Of a stretch of 64,000 nucleotides of DNA, positions 18,569 through 27,724 are shown piece after piece. Numbering within the stretch: the first letter of the stretch is position 1; each line of letters starts with the position of its first letter. The position numbers and the translations under genes were made by a program. The DNA lies in contig JAVJNS010000018.1 of the NCBI GenBank assembly GCA_040217155.1, forward strand, positions 186,001 through 250,000, given 5' to 3'. The stretch comes from Pelagibius sp040217155 (GTDB lineage: Bacteria > Pseudomonadota > Alphaproteobacteria > Kiloniellales > Kiloniellaceae). The notes under the pieces are model-generated. The model saw only the letters and a list, made by a program, of their open reading frames with translations. It was not told the origin of the DNA and searched no databases.

Positions 18569-19737
18569 CTTGGGAGACAGCGCTCCAGAATGTCGCGGTA
18601 GATGGCCGTCAAGCCGGCCAGATCGTTAAGTGGAACTTGTTCGTCTACCTTATGGGCGGTGGCATTCAGAAGCCCCAATTCCGCAACGCTGCAGTGGTCT
18701 TTTATGAACCGCGCATCGGAGGTGCCGCCAGTGGTGCCGAGCGCCGGCGCGCTGCCAACCACTGCAGTCACGGCCGCGGAGACGAGTTCACTCCACGGAC
18801 CCGGCGCGCAGAGAAAGGATTCACCGGAGACCCGCATCGACATCTCGTAGCTTGCGCCGCGGCCGCCATCGAGAGCCCGCTCGAGTCGCTCGCGCAGCCA
18901 AGCCTCCACCGTGGCGCTGCTGTGAATATCGTTGAAGCGCACGTTGAGCAGGGCCGTGGCCTTTGCCGGGATGACGTTGGTCACCGGGTTGCCGACATCG
19001 ATCGAGGTAAGCTGCAGGCTGGACGGCGGAAAGTGGTCGTTGCCGTCGTCCAGGGTGTCGCCGACCAGGGTGTTGAGCATGCGCGCTAGATGATGCAGCG
19101 GATTGTCGGCCAGTTGCGGATAGGCGGTGTGTCCCTGCGTGCCGAAGACGGTGAGGCGCGCATTGAGGCTGCCGCGGCGGCCGATCTTCACCATGTCGCC
19201 GAGACGCCGGTCGCTGGTCGGTTCGCCCACCAGACAGCAGTCCAGCTTTTCGCCCTGCTCGTCCAGCCAGCGCAGCACCTTGCGGGTGCCGTTGACGGCA
19301 TCGCCTTCTTCGTCGCCGGTGATCAAGAGCGAGATCGAACCTTGAAGAGATTTCTCGCTGAGATAGCTGCAGACGGCGGAGATGAAGGCGGCAATGGAGC
19401 CTTTCATGTCGACGGCGCCGCGACCATACAGAATTCCGTCCCGGACCTCGGCGCCGAAGGGGTCGAAGGACCAGTCGGCGGCGTTGCCCACCGGCACCAC
19501 GTCGGTGTGACCGGCATAGCAGAAGTTCGGGCCCTTGTCGCCGAAGCGGGCGTAGAGGTTGTCCACTTCCGGGCTGTCGTCCTCGGCGAAAGGCAGTCGG
19601 TGGCAGGTGAAACCAAGGCCGTCGAGGACAGTCTGCAGCAGATCCAGGGCGCCCCCCTCCTGCGGTGTGACGCTCGGGCAGCGGATCAGTGCCTGCGCCA
19701 GTTCCAGCGTGTCGAGCTTCTCCACTGCCATCCCCAA
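18565..19737 (-). CDS. dapE: Succinyl-diaminopimelate desuccinylase (DapE)
   Basis: Zn-dependent M20-family hydrolase that releases diaminopimelate and succinate in lysine and peptidoglycan synthesis. It has 390 residues. Metal and catalytic positions are visible: GHTDVVP (His77, Asp79), RGAVDMKGS (Asp110), the EE pair at 143-144 in TGDEEGDA, and the dimerisation-domain strand TSIDVGNPVTNVIPA. It lies 7 bases downstream of dapD, the preceding step but one in the succinylase pathway, and is followed by a coupled membrane-protein gene. Confidence 0.95.
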   Translation of the reverse strand: MGMAVEKLDTLELAQALIRCPSVTPQEGGALDLLQTVLDGLGFTCHRLPFAEDDSPEVDNLYARFGDKGPNFCYAGHTDVVPVGNAADWSFDPFGAEVRDGILYGRGAVDMKGSIAAFISAVCSYLSEKSLQGSISLLITGDEEGDAVNGTRKVLRWLDEQGEKLDCCLVGEPTSDRRLGDMVKIGRRGSLNARLTVFGTQGHTAYPQLADNPLHHLARMLNTLVGDTLDDGNDHFPPSSLQLTSIDVGNPVTNVIPAKATALLNVRFNDIHSSATVEAWLRERLERALDGGRGASYEMSMRVSGESFLCAPGPWSELVSAAVTAVVGSAPALGTTGGTSDARFIKDHCSVAELGLLNATAHKVDEQVPLNDLAGLTAIYRDILERCLPR

Positions 19738-19744
19738 CGGCGCC

Positions 19745-20590
19745 TCAGGTGCGCAGCAATTCGTTTATTGAAGTCTTGGAGCGGGTGCGTTCGTCGACAC
19801 GCTTGATGATGACGGCGCAGTAGAGGCTGGGCCCCGCGCTGCCGTCGGGCAGCGGCTTGCTCGGCAGGCTGCCAGGCACGACCACGGAATAGGCCGGCAC
19901 GCGGCCCATGAAGACCTCGCCAGTTTCGCGGTCGACAATCTTGGTGGACGCACCGATGAAAACCCCCATGGAGAGCACCGAGCCTTCCTCGACCACGACG
20001 CCCTCGACCACTTCGGAGCGGGCGCCGATAAAGCAGTTATCCTCGATGATCACCGGGCCGGCCTGCAGCGGCTCCAGCACGCCGCCGATGCCAGCGCCGC
20101 CGGAGAGATGCACGTTCTTGCCGATCTGCGCGCAGGAACCTACGGTGGCCCAGGTGTCGACCATGGTGCCGCTGTCGACACGGGCGCCGAGGTTGACAAA
20201 GGAGGGCATCAGGATCACGCCGGGGGCGATGTAGGCCGAGTGGCGCACGATGCAGTTGGGTACGGCGCGGAAGCCGGCGTCGCGGAAGCGGTTCTCGCCC
20301 CAGCCGGCGAATTTCGAGGGCACCTTGTCCCACCAGTTGGTGTTCTCGCCCGGGCCACCCGGAATCGCCGTCATGTCGTTGAGGCGGAACGACAGCAAGA
20401 CCGCCATTTTCAGCCATTGGTGCACTTGCCAGCCGCCGTCGGCTTTTTCGGCCACGCGAAAAGATCCATCGTCGAGACCTGCGAGGGCGGCGATGACGGC
20501 TTCACGAAGCGCACCGCCGGTATTCAAAGTGACGTTCTCGCGCGTTTCCCAGGCATCTTCGATAATGCCCTTCAATTGATCTGTCTGCAT
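19745..20590 (-). CDS. dapD: Tetrahydrodipicolinate N-succinyltransferase (DapD)
   Basis: Transfers succinyl from succinyl-CoA to tetrahydrodipicolinate in the lysine/diaminopimelate pathway. It has 281 residues, as expected. An alpha-helical N-terminal domain precedes a left-handed beta-helix of hexapeptide repeats (about 105-250), with SGTMVDTWATVGSCAQIG and LSGGAGIGGVLEPLQ. It heads the dapD-dapE-membrane protein operon. The promoter must lie in the 317-base region shared with the divergent GGDEF gene. Confidence 0.96.
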   Translation of the reverse strand: MQTDQLKGIIEDAWETRENVTLNTGGALREAVIAALAGLDDGSFRVAEKADGGWQVHQWLKMAVLLSFRLNDMTAIPGGPGENTNWWDKVPSKFAGWGENRFRDAGFRAVPNCIVRHSAYIAPGVILMPSFVNLGARVDSGTMVDTWATVGSCAQIGKNVHLSGGAGIGGVLEPLQAGPVIIEDNCFIGARSEVVEGVVVEEGSVLSMGVFIGASTKIVDRETGEVFMGRVPAYSVVVPGSLPSKPLPDGSAGPSLYCAVIIKRVDERTRSKTSINELLRT

Positions 20591-20907
20591 CGGGTCCCAT
20601 TGTGCTGGTTTGTCGCATTCTTGGCCCCGGAAAATGACCCTGGAGCGCGCAGCGGAAGATGCGGGAGGGCCATCGCTCTGTCAATGACCTCTGGCCCCAG
20701 GCGCCGACCTGAATTGGAGGTTTGTTGCGGCAGGCCAAGGTTAATTGAAGATAAAGAACATGCGAGCGCCAGAGGGTGTCGCTTGCTTCACTCAATGAAC
20801 CCGGAACTGTGTCGCAAAATGACACGGCTACTTAAGCGCATCTTAACCGCGAAAGGCGCAGATTTGCGAACTTGAGACAAGCACGCGTGAGCGCGAAGAG
20901 GGGTCCT
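20591..20907. other. Divergent intergenic region between dapD and the GGDEF gene
   Basis: This 317-base stretch is the control region for two divergent operons. Its only clear element is the CtrA-type box at 20833-20847. A second, degenerate copy may be at 20741 (TTAATTGAAGATAAA). I see no clear sigma-70 promoter. Confidence 0.5.
20833..20847 (+). promoter_or_regulatory. CtrA-type binding site
   Basis: TTAAGCGCATCTTAA followed by C matches the alphaproteobacterial CtrA consensus TTAA-N7-TTAAC exactly. It lies about 60 bases upstream of the diguanylate cyclase start, so the operon may be controlled by the CtrA cell-cycle/motility regulator. Confidence 0.6.
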
Positions 20908-22650
20908 ATGGTGCGGTCGCCGGCGACGAGCGGTCCACCCAGCGAAGCTAAGCTGTTAGACGGCCAGGAGACGCCGACCGGGCAGAACAATCCCAGCGGC
21001 CTGTCATCCGCTGGGGTTGCCTTTGACCTGTTTCCGGGAGCGGTCTTGATGGCTGGCCCCAATGGCATTGTGCTCGACGCAAACGATCTGGCGGACCCGA
21101 TAGGCCAGATTCTGCGATCCGGGCAGCATGAGGAGCTGAGGACCGCCATCCAGGCGGCGCTCGGCGGAACGGCCGCGCAGGTCAATCCGCTGGTCGTTGC
21201 CACCAAAGTTGCCGGCCGTTCCGTCGAACATGCCTATGATGTGGTCGTCCTTCCCTGGGCCGACGGTACCGTCGCCCTGTTGCTGGGCCGCGACATCACT
21301 CTGGAGCGGAGCCTGCGCGCCGCCCTTGTGGAATCACGTCAGCGCTACAAGGACCTGGTGGAAATCTCCAACGATTTCTCTTGGGAAACAGATGCCGACG
21401 GGCGCTTCGCATTCGTCTCCCCTCGCGGTGCGCTGGGCTACGAAGCGGCCGAGTTGGTTGGCCGTGCAGCCTGCGAGTTGCTGCTCGACGGCAAAAGCAG
21501 CGGCCCCTCGCCTTTTACCGCCAGGACGGTGGTCGAAGACGCCGAAATTTGGGTTTGCAATGCCGAGGGCGCAGAGATTTGCTTGCTGTCGACGGTCCAG
21601 CCGCTGCATTCACACAGCGGTGAGTGGATTGGTGTTCGCGGCGTCTGCCGTGATATCACCAGCCTGCGCTGCCAGGAAGTCGACCTCGCAGAAGCGCGCA
21701 ATCGCGAGCGCCTGTTCTCCTATATCGTAAACATGGTGCGTCGCGAACTGGAACCGGCGCGCATGCTCAGCGCTACGGCTGAGGCGCTGCTGCCGGCGCT
21801 GGCGCTCGCGGGGATCTCTATCCATGCTCTGGTGAAGGGGTCGCTTGGCCAAAAGCTGGCACAAGCGGGCAAACCAGTTTCGATAGATGGCCTGAAAGCG
21901 GTGTTGCCACAGCTCTCCATAGATCAGCAGATGGTGGACATCAGTACGGGCGGCGGAAATCTGCTGCTCTGCGCTACCCGGTTTCGCGATGGAACCAACG
22001 GCCTGCTCTGCGCCTGGCGTGATGGGGACAATTCGGGATGGACGACAGAGGACCGCAGCCTCTTCGGGAACATCTCAGGCCAGGTCGGCCTGGCCATTGA
22101 GCAACTCGCGCGCCAGACGGAGATGGAGACGCTTTCCATGACGGATCCGCTGACCGGTCTGCACAATCGGCGGGGTTTTGTGGAGAGCCTGGAAGAACTC
22201 CTCGCTGGCGCCGCGACGCCGCCAAGCTCCAGTGCCCTTTTCTACATCGACCTCGACAACTTCAAGCAGGTCAACGACACCCACGGTCACCAGACCGGTG
22301 ACGAGGCGCTGCTTGAAGTCGCCGCTTTGCTAAAGCAGCAAATCCGGACAGGCGATCTTGCCGCGCGCCTCGGCGGTGATGAATTTGCACTCTTCCTTGG
22401 CGGGATGGAACGCCCGGCAGCGGAGAGTAAAGGCGAGCAGTTGCTGCGGGCGGCCGAGCGGCTGCGCGGGTTCTCCGGTGACAGGGACCATCCTCTGGGC
22501 CTTTCGCTCGGTATCGCGGTATTCGACCCGCGCACGCGCGAGTCGTTGGAGTCTCTGCTGCGGCGCGCCGATGAAGCCATGTACGGCGCCAAGCGGGGCG
22601 GCAAGAATCGATTAAGCTTTGCTTCCAGTTATGACCGGCGCGCGGGGTAG
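20908..22650 (+). CDS. PAS-GGDEF diguanylate cyclase
   Basis: Predicted to make cyclic di-GMP. The ATG at 20908 follows GAGGGG and gives 580 residues; TTG or GTG starts up to 36 bases earlier are possible. Order: a degenerate PAS-like N-terminal part (about 35-130), a PAS domain (about 148-260, SWETDADGRFAFVSP), a GAF-like region (about 270-405), and a GGDEF domain from about 410 (SMTDPLTGLHNRRGF). The active-site GGDEF is intact at about 489-493. RTGD five residues before it is a proper inhibitory I-site, so product feedback is expected. No membrane helix is seen. The DUF2336 gene follows after 5 bases. Confidence 0.92.
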   Translation: MVRSPATSGPPSEAKLLDGQETPTGQNNPSGLSSAGVAFDLFPGAVLMAGPNGIVLDANDLADPIGQILRSGQHEELRTAIQAALGGTAAQVNPLVVATKVAGRSVEHAYDVVVLPWADGTVALLLGRDITLERSLRAALVESRQRYKDLVEISNDFSWETDADGRFAFVSPRGALGYEAAELVGRAACELLLDGKSSGPSPFTARTVVEDAEIWVCNAEGAEICLLSTVQPLHSHSGEWIGVRGVCRDITSLRCQEVDLAEARNRERLFSYIVNMVRRELEPARMLSATAEALLPALALAGISIHALVKGSLGQKLAQAGKPVSIDGLKAVLPQLSIDQQMVDISTGGGNLLLCATRFRDGTNGLLCAWRDGDNSGWTTEDRSLFGNISGQVGLAIEQLARQTEMETLSMTDPLTGLHNRRGFVESLEELLAGAATPPSSSALFYIDLDNFKQVNDTHGHQTGDEALLEVAALLKQQIRTGDLAARLGGDEFALFLGGMERPAAESKGEQLLRAAERLRGFSGDRDHPLGLSLGIAVFDPRTRESLESLLRRADEAMYGAKRGGKNRLSFASSYDRRAG

Positions 22651-22655
22651 AGCGG

Positions 22656-23912
22656 ATGATGTTCGGTCTCGGACACCGAAAACTGCCAGAGAAACTCTCC
22701 TACGAGGAGAGCAAGCAACTGGCCGAAAATGGTTCGGCCAAGACTCGCGCCGATCTTGCTCAGCGTGTCGATCTGCGCCCGGAGGTGCTCTACTTCCTGG
22801 CAGAGGATCCATCGTCGGAAGTGCGCCGGCGTATCGCCGCCAATGCCCGGACGCCCGGTCAAGCCGATCTCATTCTGGCCCGCGACGATGACGAAGCGGT
22901 GCGCACTGAGTTGGCTTCCAAGGTTGCCAGACTGACTGAGCCAGACGGTCATGGCGCTCAAGCCAAGGCACAGCGAATTGTTGAGGAAACCTTGGAAGTA
23001 TTGGCGCGCGACCAGGCTACCCGTGTGCGTCAGATTCTGGCGGAGGCCTTGAAGTCGGTGGCCGATGCGCCACCGCAAGTGATCCAGCGGCTCGCGCGCG
23101 ATGCGGAAGACGTTGTCGCCTGCCCGATCCTCGAATTCTCGCCGCTGCTTAGCGAACAGGACCTGCTGGAGATCATTGCCAGCTCAGGTGTTTCGAGCCG
23201 ACTCTGTGCGATCTCCCGGCGCAGCAACCTTGGCGAAGCGATTTCCGACGCCATCGTTCAGCGCAAGGACCGCAAGGCGGTGGCCGAACTTCTGGCAAAT
23301 ACCTCTGCGCAGATACGCGAAGAGACACTGGACAGCTTGATCGACGCTTCGGTGCAGGAGACCGCCTGGCAGCCGCCCCTGGTAGAGCGCCCGGTGCTGC
23401 CGGCGGCGGCCGTGAAAAAACTCGCCGGCTTCGTCGCCGAGTCGCTCTTAAAGAAGCTGCAAAATCGCAGCGATCTGGATGAAAAGACCGCTGCGGCCGT
23501 GGCCGAAGTGGTGCGTCAGCGCATCGAGGAGGGCACCGCCGAAACCGTGGCCACCCTCGACCCCGCCGAGGAGGTCGCGCGGCTGAAAAGAGCCGGCAGG
23601 TTGGACGGCGAAGCGGTTAGTGACGCGGTCCTGGCCGGACGGCGCGACTTCGCGCGCCACGCGTTGGCCCTGATGGCCGAGGTGAAGGTCGATTTCGTCG
23701 ATCGGGTGCTGCAGGGACATTCCGCCAAGGGTATCACCGCTCTGGCCTGGAAGGCCGGCTGCTCCATGCGCGTGGCGTTGCAGCTCCAAACCAACATGGG
23801 TGGCATTCCACCAAAGAAAGCACTGAACCCGCGCAACGGTTCCGACTTTCCCCTGACTCCCGACGAAATGGAATGGCAACTCGATTTCTTCGCCAGCCTG
23901 GGAGAAACCTAG
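22656..23912 (+). CDS. DUF2336 domain-containing protein
   Basis: 418 residues, cytoplasmic, with no signal or membrane segment. It is an alpha-helical, HEAT-like repeat protein: LYFLAEDPSSEVRRRIAANA and similar helical pairs recur through the first half. A C-terminal part reads RDFARHALALMAEVKVDFVD and KGITALAWKAGCSMRVALQL. This matches the alphaproteobacterial DUF2336 family, of unknown function, often encoded near c-di-GMP or PAS signalling genes. Its position 5 bases after the diguanylate cyclase suggests a joint role in c-di-GMP signalling; this is inference. Confidence 0.85.
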   Translation: MMFGLGHRKLPEKLSYEESKQLAENGSAKTRADLAQRVDLRPEVLYFLAEDPSSEVRRRIAANARTPGQADLILARDDDEAVRTELASKVARLTEPDGHGAQAKAQRIVEETLEVLARDQATRVRQILAEALKSVADAPPQVIQRLARDAEDVVACPILEFSPLLSEQDLLEIIASSGVSSRLCAISRRSNLGEAISDAIVQRKDRKAVAELLANTSAQIREETLDSLIDASVQETAWQPPLVERPVLPAAAVKKLAGFVAESLLKKLQNRSDLDEKTAAAVAEVVRQRIEEGTAETVATLDPAEEVARLKRAGRLDGEAVSDAVLAGRRDFARHALALMAEVKVDFVDRVLQGHSAKGITALAWKAGCSMRVALQLQTNMGGIPPKKALNPRNGSDFPLTPDEMEWQLDFFASLGET

Positions 23913-23951
23913 ACACTGCCGCGATGGTTCCCGGGTGCCCAGTGGCATCCT

Positions 23952-24857
23952 CTATCGTGAAATCAGTGTTCCGATGCCGCCGCCGGTGAAGATCTCCAGC
24001 AACATAGAATGCGGCACCCGGCCGTCCAGGATGACCGCAGCTTCGACGCCGTTGTTCACCGCCTTGACGCAGGTCTCGAGCTTGGGAATCATGCCGCCCG
24101 AAATGGTGCCGTCCTGACGCAGCGCGTCGACCCCTTCGGTGCTCAATTCCGGGACCAGTTCTCCCGATTTGTCGAGCACCCCGACGACATCGGTCAACAT
24201 TAGCAGCCGTGAAGCGCCGGCTGCGGAGGCCACGGCGCCGGCCACGGTGTCGGCATTGATGTTGTAAGTCTCGCCCTCCGGACCGATGCCGATCGGTGCG
24301 ATCACCGGGATGATGTCCGATTTTTGTAGCGAGAACAATACCTTGGGGTCGACCATGGTGGGTTCGCCGACGAACCCCAGGTCTAACACCGTTTCGATAT
24401 TGGAATCTGGGTCGCGGGCCGTGCGCCGCAGCTTCTGCGCCTGTATCAGGTTGCCGTCCTTGCCGGACAAGCCTACGGCGCGGCCGCCTGCGGCGTTGAT
24501 GGCGCTGACGATGGACTTGTTGATGGTGCCGGAGAGCACCATCTCGACGATCTCCACGGTGGCAGCGTCGGTGATGCGCAGGCCGTCGATGAACTCGCTC
24601 TTCACTTCCAGGCGTTCCAGCATACGGCCGATCTGTGGGCCACCGCCGTGCACCACGATGGGGTTGATGCCGACCTGCTTCAGCAGTGCGATGTCGCTGG
24701 CGAACAGGGCGGCCAGTTCGGCATCGATCATGGCGTGTCCGCCATACTTGATGACGAAGGTCTTGTCGTTGTAGCGGCGCATGAAGGGCAGGGCTTCCGT
24801 GATCGTCCTGGCCGTGCGCAACCAATGCTTGGTGTCGCTGATGTTCTTCTGCGTCAT
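23952..24857 (-). CDS. argB: Acetylglutamate kinase (ArgB)
   Basis: Phosphorylates N-acetylglutamate in arginine synthesis. It has 301 residues. Family motifs are present: the N-terminal FVIKYGGHAM with catalytic Lys, VVHGGGPQIGRML, and the C-terminal KLETCVKAVNNGVEAAVILDG. The long N-terminal helix (ARTITEALPFMRRYNDK) is typical of the arginine-sensitive hexameric enzymes, so feedback inhibition is likely. It follows engB by 54 bases on the same strand. Confidence 0.96.
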   Translation of the reverse strand: MTQKNISDTKHWLRTARTITEALPFMRRYNDKTFVIKYGGHAMIDAELAALFASDIALLKQVGINPIVVHGGGPQIGRMLERLEVKSEFIDGLRITDAATVEIVEMVLSGTINKSIVSAINAAGGRAVGLSGKDGNLIQAQKLRRTARDPDSNIETVLDLGFVGEPTMVDPKVLFSLQKSDIIPVIAPIGIGPEGETYNINADTVAGAVASAAGASRLLMLTDVVGVLDKSGELVPELSTEGVDALRQDGTISGGMIPKLETCVKAVNNGVEAAVILDGRVPHSMLLEIFTGGGIGTLISR

Positions 24858-24911
24858 GAAATCGTTCCTCGCTCGCCGCCGAACCCTCCGAGGTCGGCGG
24901 CAGATGGCACT

Positions 24912-25574
24912 TTATCTGGAGGCGGCGGCTTCGGCCAGGGCCGCCAGGGCGGCGCGCAACTCCGGCAGACCGGCGCCAGTCTCGGCAGAAGTTGGGAGGC
25001 AGCGTGGATGCGCGGCTGGACGCTTGACAAGTTCGGCTTCGGTTTCCCCGATCAGGCGCTTCAACGCCCCCGGCTTCACCTTGTCGGATTTGGTCAGCAC
25101 GACCTGGTAGGAAACAGCCGCGGCGTCCAGCTCTTCCATCACCTGGCGGTCACTGCTCTTCAGGCCGTGGCGAGAGTCCACAAGCAGGCAGACGCGTCGC
25201 AGCTGCTGTCGGCCCTTGAGGTAGCCACGAGTCAGTTGCGTCCAGCGTGCAATATCGGTCTTGGAGGCGCGCGCGTAGCCGTAGCCCGGCAGGTCGACAA
25301 GGATGAGTCGTCCGCCGAGGTCGAAGAAGTTCAGCAGGCGCGTGCGCCCTGGCGTGTTCGAAGCCCTGGCGATGCCCTTGCGTCCAGTCAGCGCATTCAG
25401 CAGGCTCGACTTGCCGACATTGGAGCGGCCGGCGAAGGCGACCTCCGTGGCGCCGAGGGCCGGCAAGTCGTTCTCGTCGGCGGCGGAGAGCAGGAAAATA
25501 CACTCCCCAGCGAAGAGAAGCCGCCCTGTCTCCAGGGCGGCTCTTTCCTCGTCGCTCAGCGGCGCGTCGCTCAT
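24912..25574 (-). CDS. engB: Ribosome biogenesis GTPase YsxC/EngB
   Basis: GTP-binding protein needed for large ribosomal subunit assembly. The ATG at 25574 gives 220 residues; an ATG 12 bases earlier is also open. G1 GRSNVGKSS is at 49-57, G3 DLPG at 94-97 (VDLPGYGYA), G4 TKSDK, and G5 SAETG. NTPGRTRLLNFF covers the switch I region. It is followed by argB and preceded by yidC in an alphaproteobacterial arrangement. Confidence 0.95.
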   Translation of the reverse strand: MSDAPLSDEERAALETGRLLFAGECIFLLSAADENDLPALGATEVAFAGRSNVGKSSLLNALTGRKGIARASNTPGRTRLLNFFDLGGRLILVDLPGYGYARASKTDIARWTQLTRGYLKGRQQLRRVCLLVDSRHGLKSSDRQVMEELDAAAVSYQVVLTKSDKVKPGALKRLIGETEAELVKRPAAHPRCLPTSAETGAGLPELRAALAALAEAAASR

Positions 25575-25589
25575 AGTGCGACCCAAACC

Positions 25590-27371
25590 CTACTCTTTTT
25601 CGGCCGGCTTTGGCTTGCCGCCGCCGATCGGCACACCCTGCCGCTTCATGATAAAGGCCTGCTGGGCCATCGACAGGATGTTGTTCCAGGTCCAGTAGAT
25701 GACCAGTCCGGCCGGGAAGGTCGCCAGCAGGAACGTAAAGACGATCGGCATCATCAGGAACACCTTGGCCTGTACCGGATCGGGCGGCTGCGGGTTCAAT
25801 TTTTGCTGCAGGAACATGGAGATGCCCATGGCGAGAGGCCAGACGCCGAGATTCAGCAAGTTGAGCACGCCCAACTCCGGCACGTCCCAGGGCAGAAGGC
25901 CAAAGCCGTTCAGGATTGAGGTCGGATCCGGCGCCGAGAGATCGTGAATCCACCCGAAGAACGGGGCTTGGCGCATCTCGATGGTGACGAACATCACCTT
26001 GTAGAGCGCGAAGAACACGGGGATCTGGACGAGGATCGGCAGACAGCCGGACAGCGGATTGGCGCCTTCTTTTTTGTAGAGACCCATCATTTCCTGATTG
26101 AGGCGTTGCTTGTCCTCGCCGTAGCGCTCGCGCAGTTCCATCATCTTAGGCTGCAGCTTGCGCATCTTAGCCATGGATTTGTATGACTTATTGGCCAGCG
26201 GGAAGAACAGCAACTTGATCACCACGGTCAGGGCCAGAATGGCCAAGCCGAAATTGCCGAGCGCATCGTTCAGCCAGTGCAACGCATAGAAGATGGGCTT
26301 GGTAAGGAAGTAGAACCAACCGAAGTCGACTGCCAGGTCGAAGTTGGTGATGCCGAAGGTCTCCTGATAGCGCTCCAGCAGCGGCACTCGCTTGGCGCCG
26401 GCGAAGAGGCGGCTGGTGACCTCGGCGCTGGCGCCGGACGCCACCTCGCCGGCCGGGTAGAGGAAGTCGGATTGATAGTGGTCGCGGCCGGCCGGCTGGT
26501 TGTAGACGAAGCGGGTCTTCACCTCCGCGTCCTGGCTGGGTACCAGTGCCGTCAGCCAGTACTTGTCGGTAATGCCGATCCAGCCGCCGGTACTCGGATT
26601 GCTGATGACGACCTCCTGGCCCTGATACTCGTCCTTGAGGTCGTCGCCGTAGTCGTATTCCGACAGGGTGTCGTTGAAGACGCCGATCGGCCCCTCATGC
26701 AGAATGTAAAAGCCGAGGATATCAGGCGTTCCGCTGCGCGAAACCAGACCAAAGGGTGCCAGCTTGACCGACTCGCCGCTATCGTTGGCCACCCGCTGGG
26801 TCACGGTGAAGAGGTAGTCATTGTCGACGGCGAAGACCTGCTCGAAGGTCAGGCCCTCACCGTTGTTCCAGCGCAGCGTGACTGGGGAGGAAGGGGTCAG
26901 GGGGCCGCCTTCCGCCTCCCAGAGAGTGTCGGCGGCCGGCAGTGTCACGCCGTTGCCTGAGGCTGCCCAGCCGAAGCGCGAGAAGTAGGCCTTGGCCGAG
27001 CCTTCCGGCGACAGCAGCGTGATGGGCTCGCTCGCGGGATCCAGGGTTTCCCGGTACTGAGTCAGCACCAGATCGTCGATGCGCGCGCCGCGCAGGGAGA
27101 TCGAGCCGGCGAGGCGCGGAGTCTGGATTGCGACGCGCGGGCTGACGCCGATAACTTCGTTGCGCGACTGGGCGGCACTGCCGCCGGGGGTCGGCGCGAC
27201 ACTGCCGCCGGGCAGAGATGGCGTGTTGCTGTCCAGCGCCGGCGCGCCGGTGTCAGCGGTGCCACCCGGGCTCGGCTGCTCGGGCGGAGTCGCCGGTGGG
27301 AAGATGAACTGAAAGCCGATGAGGATGGCCAGCGACAGAAAGATAGCGAGCAGAAGGTTGCGCTGTTCCAT
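25590..27371 (-). CDS. yidC: Membrane protein insertase YidC
   Basis: Inserts and folds inner-membrane proteins, alone or with SecYEG. The ATG at 27371 (MEQRNLLLAIFLSLAIL) gives 593 residues. Order: an N-terminal helix (about 5-23), a Pro/Gly/Thr-rich linker, the large periplasmic beta-sandwich domain (about 75-345), then the conserved five-helix core with WFYFLTKPIFYALHWL, YKSMAKMRKLQPKM and GCLPILVQIPVFFALYKVMF. It sits downstream of yidD, rnpA and rpmH, presumably on one transcript. Confidence 0.96.
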   Translation of the reverse strand: MEQRNLLLAIFLSLAILIGFQFIFPPATPPEQPSPGGTADTGAPALDSNTPSLPGGSVAPTPGGSAAQSRNEVIGVSPRVAIQTPRLAGSISLRGARIDDLVLTQYRETLDPASEPITLLSPEGSAKAYFSRFGWAASGNGVTLPAADTLWEAEGGPLTPSSPVTLRWNNGEGLTFEQVFAVDNDYLFTVTQRVANDSGESVKLAPFGLVSRSGTPDILGFYILHEGPIGVFNDTLSEYDYGDDLKDEYQGQEVVISNPSTGGWIGITDKYWLTALVPSQDAEVKTRFVYNQPAGRDHYQSDFLYPAGEVASGASAEVTSRLFAGAKRVPLLERYQETFGITNFDLAVDFGWFYFLTKPIFYALHWLNDALGNFGLAILALTVVIKLLFFPLANKSYKSMAKMRKLQPKMMELRERYGEDKQRLNQEMMGLYKKEGANPLSGCLPILVQIPVFFALYKVMFVTIEMRQAPFFGWIHDLSAPDPTSILNGFGLLPWDVPELGVLNLLNLGVWPLAMGISMFLQQKLNPQPPDPVQAKVFLMMPIVFTFLLATFPAGLVIYWTWNNILSMAQQAFIMKRQGVPIGGGKPKPAEKE

Positions 27372-27412
27372 AAGACTCGACGGGCTCCCGGGGACGGACC
27401 TTGAAGGCCCGC

Positions 27413-27724
27413 TTAATGATCCAGATGGCGACAGTCCGGGCAAAGGCCAAGCCCGGAGGTGTTTCTTAGTTCAATGATCGCGTCAGCCTGGCTTTTCGGC
27501 AGGGCCTCCGGCACGGGGTCGTAGCCGAGGCCGCCCCAGGGGTGGCAGCGCAGAATGCGTATCAAGGCCAGCCAAGCCCCCCGTGCCGGGCCGTGCTGGG
27601 CAATCGCCTGGCGGGCGTAGTCGGAGCAGCTGGGAAAATAGCGGCAGGAAGGTGGAAGGAACGGCGACACCAGCAACTGATAGCCGCGGATAAGACCCTG
27701 CAAGATCAGGCTGACGACTTTCAC
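27413..27724 (-). CDS. yidD: Membrane protein insertion efficiency factor YidD
   Basis: Small amphipathic, membrane-associated protein that helps YidC-dependent insertion. It has 103 residues with the family core VSPFLPPSCRYFPSCSDYA and a following RILRCHPWGGLGYDPVP. Its ATG overlaps the rnpA stop as ATGA. The C-terminal SGLGLCPDCRHLDH adds a CxxC beyond the usual YidD core. Confidence 0.95.
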   Translation of the reverse strand: MKVVSLILQGLIRGYQLLVSPFLPPSCRYFPSCSDYARQAIAQHGPARGAWLALIRILRCHPWGGLGYDPVPEALPKSQADAIIELRNTSGLGLCPDCRHLDH

